Positions 1 through 5,787 of a DNA stretch of 10,381 nt are shown here, one piece after another (position 1 is the first letter of the stretch; each line of letters opens with the position of its first letter). The notes below the pieces were generated by a model, which saw only the letters and a program-made list of their open reading frames with translations, ran no database searches and was not told the DNA's origin. The DNA is from Candidatus Tayloriibacteriota bacterium. Its GTDB lineage: Bacteria > Patescibacteriota > Minisyncoccia > Phycocordibacterales > GWA1-40-21. The stretch lies in the NCBI GenBank assembly GCA_026395155.1, contig JAPLZG010000066.1, forward strand, positions 1 through 10,381, read 5' to 3'. The position numbers and the translations under genes were made by a program.

Positions 1-2
1 GG

Positions 3-131
3 GACATTAAAAGAATGCTTACAAAAATAAATATTGCATTCACACAGACGCCATTCAAAAAAACTTGGTGCCTAGAGTCTTCATTAGCCTCACAAAAAGA
101 AGATTACCGAATTGAGCCATCAGAAAAGTAA
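3..131 (+). pseudogene. 3' end of an unidentified gene, C-terminus replaced by an insertion sequence
   Basis: An open frame enters from the left edge and runs to TAA at 129-131. The first 35 codons (3-107) look like native protein and include the stretch TPFKKTWCLESSLASQKEDY. The insertion sequence starts at 108, so the last seven residues (RIEPSEK) and the stop are encoded by the element's left end. If the element and one copy of the ATTAC duplication are removed, the frame resumes at 1391 and reads LTKNF followed by TAA at 1406-1408. The insertion therefore swaps only the last five residues for seven others, and the protein may still work. The original stop would lie 46 bp before the nucleotidyltransferase at 1455, which suggests the two genes were once co-transcribed. 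I do not recognise the protein family from this fragment. The short length limits confidence that it is truly coding. Confidence 0.5.
103..107. repeat. Left copy of 5-bp target site duplication (ATTAC)
   Basis: ATTAC lies directly before the first base of the insertion sequence at 108 and recurs at 1386-1390 directly after its last base. A 5-bp flanking direct repeat at the exact outer limits of the inverted repeats is the expected footprint of DDE transposition. Confidence 0.65.
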
Positions 132-170
132 CCCTAGCGTAAATCATTGCGCCATCTAAAATGTAACTTT
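108..170 (+). repeat. Left inverted repeat of the insertion sequence (two tandem modules)
   Basis: This end pairs with 1322-1385. The inner 45 bp (126-170) align without gaps to the reverse complement of 1322-1366 with 32 identities. The outer 18 bp align to 1367-1385 with one single-base gap. The repeat contains two copies of a module made of TTGNGCCAT, a short A-rich spacer and GTAAC followed by three pyrimidines. They lie at about 111-135 and 146-170, with a 10-bp spacer between them. Such paired modules are plausible transposase binding sites. Confidence 0.7.
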
Positions 171-191
171 AGTAATCATTAAAGTTACATT
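160..191 (+). promoter_or_regulatory. Perfect 11-bp inverted repeat just before the transposase start
   Basis: AATGTAACTTT (160-170) and AAAGTTACATT (181-191) are exact reverse complements separated by 10 bases. The downstream arm ends 3 bases before the first ATG of the transposase at 195. The left arm is also the inner end of the left inverted repeat, so the transposase-binding module is present here in both orientations. It could be an autoregulatory operator, or an mRNA hairpin that limits translation and blocks read-through expression. Both roles are inference. Confidence 0.45.
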
Positions 192-194
192 CAC

Positions 195-1295
195 ATGATG
201 AGCAAACAATCAAGAAAAGAGTACACTAAAGAAGTTAGGATTAAGTATTTAAGGGCAAGTAAAAAAGAAAAGACAAAGTTACTGGACGATCTAGTTTCTT
301 TTACGGGATATAACAGAAAGTACGCTATCAGAAAACTTTCTCCTAAGAATTTTTTCAGGAAGAAAGCTCCAGAAAAGCAAAGAAAAAAGACTTACAATTC
401 AGACGTGATTATTCCCTTGATTAAAATCTGGGAAACATTAGACTATCCTTGTAGTGCAAGATTACATTCTCAGATATCTACTATGCTTTCTGTTCTGGCT
501 ATTCATGGGGAAATGAGGGTAAGCGAAGAAATTAAAGAAAAACTGCTTCAAATCAAACCTCGAACAATAGACCGTAAACTGAAAAGGGAGAAAGAAGTCA
601 GAAGAATTAAAAACAAAAGATTCTTCGCTACTACAAAACCAGGTACCTTGAAATCTAAAATACCTATGAGAAAAGGGGCTCAATGGGAAGAAGATAAACC
701 TGGCTATTTAGAAATTGATACAGTGGCTCATAACGGCGGAGATCCAGGAGGAGAGTTTGTTTACACCTTAAATGCCACTGATATTTATTCGGGTTGGACA
801 GAAAGTATAGCAGGACTTGGTAAAAGCAAAAAGGTAGTAATTGGCAAAGGATTATGTGGAACTATTGTTCCTTCCCTTCCTTTCAAAATGAAAGGAGTTG
901 ATGGTGACAGCGGTTCAGAAATCATTAACGATTTACTTTACTTCTACTGCCTGCATAACAACATCACCTTTACCCGAAGCAGACCATATCATTCAAATGA
1001 CGGAGCTCACGTGGAAGAGAAGAATTGGACACATATCAGGAAGATTGTAGGTTACGGCAGAATGGATACCTTAGAAGAAATACATGCGCTAAATAGTTTG
1101 TATCGAAGTGAACTGCGACTTTACATGAATTTCTTTCAACCCCATATGAAATGTGTAAAAAAAGAATATTTAGGCAGTAAGGTTAAGAAAAAATATGAGA
1201 TTAAAACCCCTTACCAATATTTATTAGAGTCAGATGAAATTACCCAAGAGAAAAAATTAAGGTTAAAAAAGATGTATCAGAATTTAAATAGCTAA
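195..1295 (+). CDS. Insertion sequence transposase, DDE integrase-like
   Basis: This 366-residue transposase should cut and join the ends of the surrounding element. The N-terminal 50 residues are basic and helical, with a YNRKYAIRKL segment typical of the DNA-binding region of integrase-like transposases. A second basic helical stretch spans residues 110-160. The retroviral-integrase-type catalytic core follows. The likely DDE residues are D175 in YLEIDTVAH, D238 in GDSGSE and E274 in NDGAHVEEKNW. The C-terminal region (about 290-366) is basic. The length is normal and no frameshift is visible, so the gene looks intact. ATG codons occur at 195 and 198 with no Shine-Dalgarno before either, so the choice between them is arbitrary. 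The gene fills nearly all of the element and lies between its terminal repeats. The family is otherwise unassigned. Confidence 0.93.
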   Translation: MMSKQSRKEYTKEVRIKYLRASKKEKTKLLDDLVSFTGYNRKYAIRKLSPKNFFRKKAPEKQRKKTYNSDVIIPLIKIWETLDYPCSARLHSQISTMLSVLAIHGEMRVSEEIKEKLLQIKPRTIDRKLKREKEVRRIKNKRFFATTKPGTLKSKIPMRKGAQWEEDKPGYLEIDTVAHNGGDPGGEFVYTLNATDIYSGWTESIAGLGKSKKVVIGKGLCGTIVPSLPFKMKGVDGDSGSEIINDLLYFYCLHNNITFTRSRPYHSNDGAHVEEKNWTHIRKIVGYGRMDTLEEIHALNSLYRSELRLYMNFFQPHMKCVKKEYLGSKVKKKYEIKTPYQYLLESDEITQEKKLRLKKMYQNLNS

Positions 1296-1321
1296 ATATT
1301 AACCCCGTAACCCATATTGCC

Positions 1322-1385
1322 AAAGTTACATTTCATTTGGCGCAACGATAGGCAGCAAAGTTACCTTTTTAAATGGCGCAACACG
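1322..1385 (-). repeat. Right inverted repeat of the insertion sequence (two tandem modules)
   Basis: On the minus strand this end reads as two copies of the same module. The outer one is GTTGCGCCATTTAAAAAGG continuing into TAACTTT (about 1357-1382). The inner one is GTTGCGCCAAATGAAATG continuing into TAACTTT (1322-1346). A 10-bp spacer separates them, as in the left end. The duplicated architecture is conserved between the two ends even where individual bases differ. Confidence 0.7.
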
Positions 1386-1390
1386 ATTAC
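1386..1390. repeat. Right copy of 5-bp target site duplication (ATTAC)
   Basis: This is identical to 103-107 and directly abuts the outer limit of the right inverted repeat. Removing 108-1390 rejoins the interrupted reading frame. Confidence 0.65.
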
Positions 1391-1419
1391 TTGACAAAAA
1401 ATTTCTAAAAGGATATCTG
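1391..1419 (+). promoter_or_regulatory. Possible weak promoter for the nucleotidyltransferase gene
   Basis: A perfect -35 consensus TTGACA lies at 1391-1396, immediately after the right target duplication. A 17-bp spacer leads to TATCTG at 1414-1419, which matches only three of six -10 positions. In the uninterrupted locus these bases were codons of the upstream gene, so the match may be chance. After the insertion, a promoter here would separate the downstream gene's expression from whatever lies to the left. Confidence 0.2.
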
Positions 1420-1444
1420 GATATCAAACAGTTCTTTACAAAAA

Positions 1445-1449
1445 AGGAG
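1445..1449 (+). promoter_or_regulatory. Shine-Dalgarno site of the nucleotidyltransferase gene
   Basis: AGGAG lies five bases before ATG 1455, within AAAAAGGAGAGAAAATG. It is the only canonical ribosome binding site at optimal spacing in this window, and it fixes the start of the gene. Confidence 0.75.
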
Positions 1450-1454
1450 AGAAA

Positions 1455-2333
1455 ATGTCTATTGTTGCTTATATTCCAGCAGGTGGTGAGGCGGTCCGAT
1501 TGAGACCACACTCATTAGTTATTCCAAAGCCTATAATGCCAATCGGGGATAAAAGAATTATAGATTATTCTTTAACAATAGCTTTATCGATACAAAATAT
1601 TGAAAAAGTGATTGTTTCCACTAATCAAGCTACCCACATAGCTGCTCCTGTCGAGGAATATATAACACAATATTACTCAGACGTAGAGATTATACGTGAT
1701 AAAAAACGTTTTCGAGGAGCTACTGGGCTTTTAGACTGTTTGAATTTTCTGGAAGGAGACGGCGATCTTTTTCTTATGTGTGCTGACCTTATTATTGAAG
1801 ATTTTTCTTTTACTAGTTTTTGGAATTTTCATAGAGAGAAAGAAAGTCAAGTGACCTGTCTTGTTGTTCCTCCAAAGAATCATGGAGAATATGTTATTTG
1901 TGAGGGTGGTGAGATTAAAAAAATTCTTTCTTGTGCAGAAACTGGGGCACTAAGCTCAACTGGTATTTACTTGTTTAAAAAAAGCTTTCTTCTTCGGTAC
2001 CTACAAAAAGTAAAGAAGTATCGGTCAGAGATTACTATTAGTATATATCGTGACATTATTATTCCTGCAGTCCTTGATCAATCTGTAAACACAGTAGGTT
2101 ATTTTCATAGAGGATATTGGGATGATATTGGAACGATAGAGCGTTATTTTTATAATAATATGCGTAAAAGCAAGGGAAAAAATGTTTTTCTCGAACCCTT
2201 GTTACAAGAAAACTCCCAATTACTTAAGCTTAAAAGATGTGTTTATCTAAGTAGAGAGCTTCCCAAGAAAGCCTATTATCAAGCTATAATATCGGGAATA
2301 AACCAAGAATATCTCACACAAATACAACCTTAA
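1455..2333 (+). CDS. Sugar-1-phosphate nucleotidyltransferase (GlgC/RmlA-like)
   Basis: This enzyme should couple an NTP to a sugar-1-phosphate, giving an NDP-sugar and pyrophosphate in the cytoplasm. The N-terminal Rossmann-like core shows the signature PAGGEAVRLRP (8-18) followed by PKPIMPIG (24-31). The usual GT of the GxGTRL loop is AV here. D111 in MCADLIIED fits the first metal ligand. The SSTGIYLF segment (167-174) fits the sugar-binding strand. WDDIGT (222-227) carries the second metal aspartate. RIIDYSL after the signature resembles ADP-glucose pyrophosphorylases, but sugar and base specificity cannot be called. The protein is 292 residues, near the size of the catalytic domain alone, with no left-handed beta-helix repeats visible at the C-terminus. 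A strong terminator follows, so it is transcribed alone or with the interrupted gene upstream. Its product could feed the glycosyltransferase at 4445-5630. Confidence 0.88.
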   Translation: MSIVAYIPAGGEAVRLRPHSLVIPKPIMPIGDKRIIDYSLTIALSIQNIEKVIVSTNQATHIAAPVEEYITQYYSDVEIIRDKKRFRGATGLLDCLNFLEGDGDLFLMCADLIIEDFSFTSFWNFHREKESQVTCLVVPPKNHGEYVICEGGEIKKILSCAETGALSSTGIYLFKKSFLLRYLQKVKKYRSEITISIYRDIIIPAVLDQSVNTVGYFHRGYWDDIGTIERYFYNNMRKSKGKNVFLEPLLQENSQLLKLKRCVYLSRELPKKAYYQAIISGINQEYLTQIQP

Positions 2334-2337
2334 CGTT

Positions 2338-2370
2338 AAACAGGATTTAGTAAATCCTGTTTATTTTTTT
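2338..2370 (+). terminator. Rho-independent terminator after the nucleotidyltransferase gene
   Basis: AAACAGGATTTA (2338-2349) and TAAATCCTGTTT (2351-2362) are perfect 12-bp complementary arms around a single G, so the real stem is about 10 bp with a 5-base loop. ATTTTTTT (2363-2370) follows on the plus strand. The right arm overlaps the stop codon of the convergent Nudix gene. The minus-strand transcript would form the same stem but lacks a T run after it, so termination in that direction is less certain. Confidence 0.88.
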
Positions 2371-2894
2371 GTTAGAAAGAGAGTCCATGCAGCAAGTAAA
2401 GAATAGTTTGTGATTTTTCTCCTCCGAAACAACGATTCTAATTCTTCGATGGATATCCAAAATGATTCAATATCCTCTTCCTCGTCACCTTTTGTTTTAT
2501 TGATTTTTTCAACCTTATCAAAGTGAAATACAAACATTTTTGCATTACTCCGCCGAGCATTTGGATAATACCAGCCAAGTAATGTTTTCATAGAGGCCTT
2601 ATAGCCTGATTCTTCTGCAAGTTCACGAATTGCAGCCCTTAACGGAGTCTCTTTAGGCTCAATTTTTCCTCCTGGTAATTGATAAAGTATCTTGTTAACA
2701 GGATAGGAATATTCTTTTTGAACAAGAATATGATTGTTTTTTGTGCAAAGAACACTGACACCCCCATAATTATGCCCAGCAAATCGTAAGTAAGGAACTA
2801 TTGCCCCATTTACCAACTTAATTTTGTCTTCAACAATTATTAGGCGTGGATGTTGAAATACTGTCTTCGAACTTATTCTAGTTATTTTTTGCAT
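2361..2894 (-). CDS. Nudix hydrolase, probable ADP-ribose/ADP-sugar diphosphatase
   Basis: Nudix enzymes hydrolyse nucleoside diphosphates linked to another group X. This 177-residue protein carries a complete Nudix box from G76 to Y98. It has the form GX5EX7REUXEEXG, with E82, R90, E91, E94 and E95 in place to bind magnesium. The N-terminal strands (about 1-40) precede the fold, as in NudF-type ADP-ribose pyrophosphatases. The YYPNARRSNAKMFVF stretch (109-123) fits the family's substrate-side loop after the box. The acidic KGDEEEDIE segment (135-143) matches the position of the acidic loop in that subgroup. I infer ADP-sugar specificity from these features, but the substrate is not proven. 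No Shine-Dalgarno is visible before the ATG at 2894. The gene is convergent with the nucleotidyltransferase and divergent from the ATP-grasp gene, so it is transcribed alone. Confidence 0.9.
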   Translation of the reverse strand: MQKITRISSKTVFQHPRLIIVEDKIKLVNGAIVPYLRFAGHNYGGVSVLCTKNNHILVQKEYSYPVNKILYQLPGGKIEPKETPLRAAIRELAEESGYKASMKTLLGWYYPNARRSNAKMFVFHFDKVEKINKTKGDEEEDIESFWISIEELESLFRRRKITNYSLLAAWTLFLTKK

Positions 2895-2901
2895 TATTTT
2901 T

Positions 2902-2931
2902 TTGACATGTTAAGTTTAGTAAATTTATTGT
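2902..2931 (+). promoter_or_regulatory. Candidate promoter for the ATP-grasp/glycosyltransferase operon
   Basis: TTGACA (2902-2907) is a perfect -35 match. TATTGT (2926-2931), 18 bp later, matches four of six -10 positions. Initiation would fall around 2938, giving a leader of about 20 bases. The stretch is the only spacer between two divergent genes, so it must hold promoter signals for at least one of them. No equally good minus-strand pair was found for the Nudix gene. Confidence 0.35.
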
Positions 2932-2956
2932 TTATATTTTTTTAAAAAAGCTCTTG

Positions 2957-4438
2957 ATGGGGCAATTTTACACAAATAAAATTAAAGTGGCAATCCACTT
3001 AGCGCAACAAACTTTTAGTCAATTTGATGAAATATGGCTTATCGGTCTGAGAAGTAACCATATCGATAATTTAAAAAATTTGGGGATTTTAGAAAAATTT
3101 TCAAACAAACTAACATTGCTATACACTTATTTAGATTTTGGAGACCTCGCTCAATACAGAATAACGCCTTTACCTAAAGGTAATTCATCATATAAAAAAG
3201 TTCTTTTTGCGCTTAATCCAGAGGTTTGCTTGCATTTAAGGAGAATTGTAAATGAGAAAAAAAGAGTTTGTATATTTACACCCTTACCAAACGGAACGTT
3301 AAACGAATATATAAAAAAGGAAGGGGCTTGTAAATTCACAAAAATAACATCATCTATAGATAACATCGATATATTTCTATTTGTTGAAAGTAAGTTAAAT
3401 TTGAATATGATTTTACAAACAGAAAATAAAGAAATTAATCGATATATAATACCATCAATTATTCCAAATAAAGACATAGGAGAGTATAAATATTTATTTG
3501 ATACGAAAAATTTTGGAGAGTCTGGATTGTGTATACAGAAAGCAATTTCAGCTAAAAGTGAACTTGATAGACTAAAATTGAGTGATGGCTGGAAAGATTC
3601 TTTTAAGAAAAAGGAAATTAAAATATCTCAATATGTCCCAAATACATATCCGGCAAACGGATCTGGGTGTATTGTGCCCGTTTCCAATAAGATGTGCAGG
3701 GTTTATATTGATAATCTCTCTAAAAAAATATTGGATGAAAAAAATTCAAGTTTCGGCAATGATTGGTCAAGACCTTGGGAACCTAATATTTTAAAGCAAT
3801 ATGTTAGTTCGATGATGTATGTGGGGAGAAAATTATATGAGAAGTTTAAATACACGGGTTTATTTGGGGTAGATTATATTGTTATTGGGAATAAATCTAA
3901 ATACAGTTATTTATTAATTACTGAAATAAATCCGCGTTGGCAAGGTACGACAATATACCAAACAATTAACGCCCTAAAATCCAACAGAGTCCCTCTTGAG
4001 ATAGTTCATTATATCATCAAGCTAAACCAAACTAAAAAAGTATTATCAAAAATATGTAAATTAATGGGTAGCGAAGAATCGTACAATAAGCAGAGTGTCG
4101 CTAAGGATGGAATATTTTATCTAAAACTGAAATCGCCTAAGAATAATTTTGGTATAAATATTCAAGGGGAATATCTTTTTACGGGAAAAGAACTTATTGA
4201 AAGCAATCTTGAAAAATCCAATAAAGGGTGCAAAAAGAAAAATTTTCAAATAAATCGATTGGATATTGTAAATATTAAATATCCTCCGAAAAAGACCGAC
4301 CTGAACAAAGGAATCGGTCCTGTAGGAATTGTTTTTGGAAATAGTAGTAAACCTGTTTTTTCATCAAAAAAGCCTGCTTTCACACATTTTGGGAAAAAAT
4401 TGTATGAATTAGTTAATAATCTTATCAACACAAAATAA
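2957..4438 (+). CDS. ATP-grasp domain protein, probable carboxylate-amine ligase
   Basis: ATP-grasp enzymes activate a carboxylate as acyl phosphate and join it to an amine or other nucleophile. Residues 1-170 form a poorly conserved N-terminal region containing VLFALNPEV, typical of the preceding alpha/beta domain. K184 and the GESG loop (187-190) in DTKNFGESG fit the nucleotide-gripping lysine and glycine-rich loop. FGVDYIV (303-309) and TEINPRWQG (322-330) give the catalytic-end motif, with E323, N325 and R327 as expected metal and phosphate ligands. Residues 370-493 are a lysine-rich C-terminal extension I cannot assign. ATG 2957 is chosen because the only in-frame alternative nearby is the TTG just before it; no Shine-Dalgarno is present. 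The glycosyltransferase starts 6 bp after the stop, so the two are almost certainly co-transcribed. The substrate is unknown. Confidence 0.8.
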   Translation: MGQFYTNKIKVAIHLAQQTFSQFDEIWLIGLRSNHIDNLKNLGILEKFSNKLTLLYTYLDFGDLAQYRITPLPKGNSSYKKVLFALNPEVCLHLRRIVNEKKRVCIFTPLPNGTLNEYIKKEGACKFTKITSSIDNIDIFLFVESKLNLNMILQTENKEINRYIIPSIIPNKDIGEYKYLFDTKNFGESGLCIQKAISAKSELDRLKLSDGWKDSFKKKEIKISQYVPNTYPANGSGCIVPVSNKMCRVYIDNLSKKILDEKNSSFGNDWSRPWEPNILKQYVSSMMYVGRKLYEKFKYTGLFGVDYIVIGNKSKYSYLLITEINPRWQGTTIYQTINALKSNRVPLEIVHYIIKLNQTKKVLSKICKLMGSEESYNKQSVAKDGIFYLKLKSPKNNFGINIQGEYLFTGKELIESNLEKSNKGCKKKNFQINRLDIVNIKYPPKKTDLNKGIGPVGIVFGNSSKPVFSSKKPAFTHFGKKLYELVNNLINTK

Positions 4439-4444
4439 AAACTT

Positions 4445-5005
4445 ATGAAAATTTTATATCTTGCAGGACAATTTTATCCAGACCTTGCAGGAAGTTCAGT
4501 CACTAACACATTAATTGTGAGTGAATTGACTAAAATAGGTCATGACGTGACAGTGGTGGCTGGAAAGAAGAATACGATGTGTGGCCTTAGTAAAGAAAAA
4601 AAAATATTTCCCTTCCATCTAAAAAGAGTAAAAAATTATATTGAGTTTGCCAAAGGCAACGCTGGTTTCGTTGAACCTACTCGGGCAATTTATGATTTGA
4701 TAACAAAAAATCAATATGACATTGTTCATGCCACGAGTTTTATGTCAATGTTAATATTATCATTAATGCGTCAAACGCTGAGACAACCAATAGTTTTTTC
4801 TTTTTGGAGTACTCCTATAATTGGACAAAGAGCACTGGGGCTATATCATGAGCCTGTATTAGATTTAGAGTTAGCAAGAAATATTATCTCCTTTAGAGCA
4901 TTTGATAAAATAGTGCTTGGTAGTGAACATTATCGCAAGGCAGCAATTTCTTTGGGTGCAAAAGAAAAAGATATAAAAAACAATTTATTTAGGAATAAAT
5001 ATTGA
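4445..5005 (+). CDS. Glycosyltransferase family 4, N-terminal half of a frameshifted gene
   Basis: This is the acceptor-binding half of a GT-B glycosyltransferase. MKILYLAGQFYPDLAGSSVT at the start is the glycine-rich first strand and loop of GT4 enzymes. LIVSELTKIGHDVTVVAG follows as the first helix and second strand. YDIVHATS and SFWSTP are later Rossmann strands, and KIVLGSEHYRKAAISLGAKE leads into the interdomain linker. The frame then breaks near 4976. After DIK it reads NNLFRNKY and stops at TGA 5003-5005. The frame one base ahead continues without loss as TIYLGINIEEFRKNQR into the C-terminal half. The full gene would run 4445-5630, about 395 residues, a normal length for the family. 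It starts 6 bp after the ATP-grasp gene with no Shine-Dalgarno and is probably translationally linked. If the shift is real, this half alone should be inactive. Confidence 0.85.
   Translation: MKILYLAGQFYPDLAGSSVTNTLIVSELTKIGHDVTVVAGKKNTMCGLSKEKKIFPFHLKRVKNYIEFAKGNAGFVEPTRAIYDLITKNQYDIVHATSFMSMLILSLMRQTLRQPIVFSFWSTPIIGQRALGLYHEPVLDLELARNIISFRAFDKIVLGSEHYRKAAISLGAKEKDIKNNLFRNKY
4975..4980 (+). other. A6 run at the frameshift in the glycosyltransferase gene
   Basis: The coding frame moves by +1 between the ATA codon at 4973-4975 and the AAA at 4977-4979. Removing one A from the run AAAAAA restores a single open frame across both halves. This could be a sequencing or assembly error, a true phase-variable or inactivating indel, or a slippage site. 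The sequence alone cannot decide. Confidence 0.7.
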
Positions 5006-5027
5006 AGAATTTAGAAAAAATCAACGT

Positions 5028-5630
5028 TTGCATTTTGACATTAATTTTTATTTTGATGGCAAAATAAAAGAACAAGACACTATCATCTCTTTACCAGGAA
5101 GGGTTGTGCAAAGGAAAGGCTTTATAGAAGCATTGGAGGCATTATCAAAAATTAAGAAAAAGCGTAATTGCAAGTTAATCATAACAGGAATGGCTAGACC
5201 CTACGACAAGAGATTTGCAAATCAAATTTTGAAATTAGCAAAAAAGCTAGGTATCCAAAAAAATTTACTCATTCCAAGCAAGCTAATACTGCGAAGACAT
5301 TTGCCTTTAATTCTTAAACGCTCGAACATAGTAATTACTCCATCGTATTACGAAGGTCTCGGCCTAACAGCTATAGAGGCTCTAGCCGTAGGAAGGCCTC
5401 TTATTCTTACCAACGTCCCGGGACTTAACGAAATTGGTGTTCATGAGAAAAATTGTTTAATGATCCCACCTCAAAATTCAGACGCACTTGGTCATGCTAT
5501 ATTAAAATTGTTAAACAACAAACCCTTGGCGGAATATCTAGCAAAAAACGGAACTAAAAGCATTAAAATTTTTAACAATAAAAAATTTACACATAAATTA
5601 GAAAAAGTGTATAAAAATCTAATAAGATAA
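5028..5630 (+). CDS. Glycosyltransferase family 4, C-terminal (nucleotide-sugar binding) half
   Basis: This is the donor-binding Rossmann domain of the gene begun at 4445. The open frame actually extends back to 4977; TTG 5028 is only the first possible start codon and is unlikely to be used. SLPGRVVQRKGFIEALEAL is the classic GT4 donor-domain opening, with R and K of the GR..xxKG motif for the diphosphate. CKLIITGMARPYD is the next strand. The EX7E motif EGLGLTAIE (codons at 5352-5378) carries the donor-sugar glutamates, in the context SYYEGLGLTAIEALAVGRP. The domain ends normally at TAA 5628-5630. All expected donor-site motifs are intact, so decay beyond the single shift is not evident. 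Specificity cannot be predicted. It would transfer a sugar from an NDP-sugar, plausibly to a cell-surface glycan or a small metabolite. Confidence 0.88.
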   Translation: MHFDINFYFDGKIKEQDTIISLPGRVVQRKGFIEALEALSKIKKKRNCKLIITGMARPYDKRFANQILKLAKKLGIQKNLLIPSKLILRRHLPLILKRSNIVITPSYYEGLGLTAIEALAVGRPLILTNVPGLNEIGVHEKNCLMIPPQNSDALGHAILKLLNNKPLAEYLAKNGTKSIKIFNNKKFTHKLEKVYKNLIR

Positions 5631-5639
5631 CAATATTTA

Positions 5640-5684
5640 CTAATCCTTATGTAATATTCCGATTAGGATCTTCTCTTTTTTCTT
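5640..5684 (+). terminator. Weak possible terminator after the glycosyltransferase gene
   Basis: CTAATC (5640-5645) and GATTAG (5661-5666) could pair around a 15-base loop, followed by a pyrimidine-rich tract with a T6 run. The stem is short and the loop long, so this is a tentative call. It would separate the 2957-5630 operon from the PurD-like gene. Confidence 0.2.
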
Positions 5685-5705
5685 TGACTCTCCCTCTTTT
5701 TTTAT

Positions 5706-5732
5706 TTGTAAAACCAAAACTTTTGCTATATT
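5706..5732 (+). promoter_or_regulatory. Candidate promoter for the PurD-like gene
   Basis: TATATT (5727-5732) matches five of six -10 positions. TTGTAA (5706-5711), at a short 15-bp spacing, matches four of six -35 positions. Initiation would fall near 5739. That leaves a leader of about 50 bases to ATG 5788 but almost none to ATG 5743, which supports the later start. Confidence 0.35.
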
Positions 5733-5787
5733 CTTGAGGAAGATGCTAGTTCGCAATGTCTTTTTTTATATTGTTTTGAACCACCCA

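Larger units (their letters stand above)
108..1385 (+). mobile_element. Complete insertion sequence, 1278 bp, DDE transposase, family not assigned
   Basis: The element carries a single full-length transposase gene (195-1295) between long imperfect inverted repeats (108-170 and 1322-1385), and it is flanked by ATTAC on both sides. The outer termini begin CGAATTGAGCCAT on the left and, on the opposite strand, CGTGTTGCGCCAT on the right. The intact gene, matched ends and perfect duplication suggest a fairly recent insertion, possibly of a still-active element. It landed close to the 3' end of the gene at the left edge. The integrase-like DDE domain resembles proteins often labelled simply as integrase catalytic region. 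I cannot assign an IS family without a database search. The outer limits could be off by a base or two, because they rest on the 13-bp terminal match and the duplication. Confidence 0.75.

Noticed and set aside
1326..1511. Minus-strand open frame across the right IS end and nucleotidyltransferase start
   Set aside because: It overlaps the inverted repeat, the ribosome binding site and the conserved N-terminus of a real gene on the other strand.
3582..3794. Plus-strand open frame inside the ATP-grasp gene
   Set aside because: It is an out-of-frame shadow of the ATP-grasp gene, which carries the conserved motifs in its own frame.
5734..5787. N-terminal extension of the PurD-like protein from TTG 5734 or ATG 5743
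   Set aside because: The extra 18 residues do not resemble the family's N-terminus, and the candidate promoter would start transcription at or just before these codons.
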